A stretch of DNA of 64,000 nt, from assembly GCF_037975245.1 (NCBI RefSeq), contig NC_092583.1, positions 16,578,764 to 16,642,763 on the forward strand, read 5' to 3'. The position numbers and the translations under genes are program-made. Below, in pieces: positions 62,031 to 64,000 of this stretch. Numbering within the stretch: the first letter of the stretch is position 1; each line of letters opens with the position of its first letter. This stretch comes from Apostichopus japonicus (Eukaryota; Echinodermata; Holothuroidea; Aspidochirotida; Stichopodidae). The notes below the pieces were generated by a model. The model saw only the letters and a list, made by a program, of their open reading frames with translations, did not search any database and was not told where the DNA came from.

Positions 62031-64000
62031 ATTAAGAATTTGCTTGGCCGTTATGCTTTATACCTTGTAACTTTTAAAGTTCAGAAATATTTTGAAATAT
62101 TTATTGGTTGCATTTTATGATTCAGGGAGCCAGCTGGCATTTAGAATCATTGGGTGAGGAAGGGGTGGGGGTAATGAGGGTGGAGGGCATTGGAATGTAA
62201 CCACTACTTGGATTGGGGAGTATAATGTGGTACATTCTGTGTTCATAATTCAGCCAACCCATTAAAAATAATTTATGCGAGGGTGGAGTTGCGACAATGT
62301 AGCTGCATAAATGATGAACCCCTTATCCTTATTAGCAGGATAACAATAAGAAAAAGTGGGGGGAGGGGATAATGGTTTTTCTGAGAACAAATCTGAAAAC
62401 CATACAATTTTTTTTTAAGCATTGAGCAACACATTAAGTATCTCTGACTATTTGTTGTTCTTCCAGCTATTGAGCTACCTCAGTGCTTCAATAGCATATT
62501 TACAGTAGCTAGAAAACAACACTACAAAATGAATGATAAATGCATAATTTTTGTGTTTCTTGCCCATTAAACTATATACAATGAACTATACTTTCTTGGT
62601 CAGTGAACAATCATTCGTTCTCACCATTTGACTTTCAAGCAGAGTTCAGTGAATGCCATTTTCTTTGTTTACATCCCTTGATGAACCAATTAAAATTCTA
62701 ATTGGGTTTTATTAGTACCCTTGTAACAAGATGACAACCAAACAGTGCCATGAGGACAGATAAAAGCTGAGAACAGCGGTTACTTCCAGGGATGGACTTT
62801 TAATGGCAGGCATCTGTACTTAAAGTGATAAAAGACAACTAGGCAGAGGTAACCTTAGCGATAGGATCAAGGCATGTGATCAGTCACTGATCCATGCCAA
62901 ATTACATTGTGTAATTAAAGGAGAGAATTAATTAGTCATTACAATATCATTAGTAAGACAAAAGTACACACATTATGTCATGTCAGTACCATGGGAAACT
63001 TTGTAATGTATACATAATGAGTGAAAATAAAACAAATAAGTAACTGACTTCTCACACCCTACATTAAATGAGGTACTCACAGGTGTAGTTACTACTATCA
63101 ATAAGATTCAATAGTCTAGTATAGATGCAGTAAGCATGCATGCAGTCAAATTTGTGGCTTGAATTACGAAGTTTTATAGTTATTTTTATTGATGAGAGAT
63201 GATTTATAGATGGTAGATTCCATGTAACAGCTGGAAAGTTTGTTCACTTTTTCATTCTAGCCATACAAACCTTTTCAATTGTCCAGCGACAATAATTTTT
63301 CTAGACAACCCACAGAAATCTCTTCTATCATGAAGTCATCATCTGTCTTTAAATGTCTGTCTTTGGCATTCATAAAGGAGCATATTCTGTATTTTATATC
63401 TAAAGAATAAGAAGAATCATAGAGTATGCGTAGGTATTTGTTATATAGAACAGTATACCCAAACATTTCTTTGTGCTGGTGAGATGTAATTTGTACAGGT
63501 TTTTAGAGAGAAGGTAACAGTATGATGGTACTCATTGTATATGGAGCATCAGTATACTCTACAACAGGATATCTCTGTTCTGACGAGCTGTAATTTGATT
63601 GTGTATGATTTTAAAGTACATTATAATACATTAAAAGTTTCAGCACATATTATGATTTATATATGAATGTATATATATATTTATTTATATACACATATAT
63701 ATAAATAATTAAAGATTGATACACCAGAAAACTTCCACTTCACCACCAGTTTCATCGTTTCTTGGGACTCATATATATATATATTATTTCTTTCCTTTAG
63801 AAAACAGTTTTATGCTTTGCCTTATTTGGGTGTGCATTTCTTTTGCTTTTTGAGAGAGATTTATTTAGTGCTTATCATATAAGGTTGCTAGATATAGCCT
63901 CCAGTAGTTACTAATGAAGTTTTGCGGCCACATCTGTGAACATGAATACATTATATTTGGCCCTCTATATATAACCTTCTGAACATACAATGTCAATGTT

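Larger units (their letters stand above)
58326..64000. other. Gene-poor right end of the window
   Basis: Apart from the retrotransposon fragment and the duplication at 61947 this part holds AT-rich DNA with (AT)n microsatellites at 63668-63710 and 63765-63785 and a G-rich patch near 60190. No exon with convincing splice sites was found on either strand. Confidence 0.4.

Overview
The window is AT-rich eukaryotic DNA with short exons, long introns, canonical GT-AG splice sites and many non-autonomous transposons. The gene families (JMJD4, SLC35F5, a C-type lectin with a PAN/apple-like exon, a telokin-like Ig protein), the dense small transposons and tRNA-derived SINE-like repeats, and the frequent long poly-G/poly-C tracts suggest an invertebrate deuterostome. 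An echinoderm, possibly a sea cucumber, is my best guess, but this is inference and not shown by a marker gene. No bacterial operon, CRISPR array, rRNA or intact tRNA gene was seen.

Layout: (1) 1-4065, minus strand: the first three coding exons of a gene I do not recognise, leaving the window on the left. Its second intron holds a 902-bp foldback element. (2) 4066-5581: a divergent promoter interval with two unexplained minus-strand open frames. (3) 5582-10284, plus strand: a complete six-exon JMJD4 homologue (539 aa) with the JmjC iron-binding residues. (4) About 11.2-15.1 kb, minus strand: a secreted-type protein gene with CUB-like, C-type lectin and PAN/apple-like exons; its 5' end is unresolved. 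(5) 15.1-20.3 kb: mostly transposons and possible 3' UTR. (6) 20271-28512, minus strand: a complete 13-exon SLC35F5 homologue (479 aa), reconstructed with all phases consistent. (7) 28.5-39.1 kb: mostly gene-poor, with three weak plus-strand exon candidates and a MITE. (8) 39154-44385, plus strand: a two-exon telokin-like single-Ig protein (146 aa) with a 4.8 kb intron. (9) 44.4-64 kb: gene-poor, with simple repeats, a non-LTR retrotransposon tail and weak candidate exons on both strands.

The genes do not form a pathway. JMJD4 is a nuclear/cytosolic 2-oxoglutarate oxygenase, SLC35F5 a ten-span DMT-type transporter, the lectin gene probably extracellular or immune-type, and the Ig protein probably muscle or actomyosin related. 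The most notable non-gene structures are the foldback element built from 22-bp subrepeats, two hAT-like MITEs with perfect 8-bp target duplications, a three-copy MITE family with an odd repeated flank, and a roughly 100-bp tandem repeat in the Ig gene intron. I found no convincing undescribed system. All gene models rest on reading splice sites and frames by eye.
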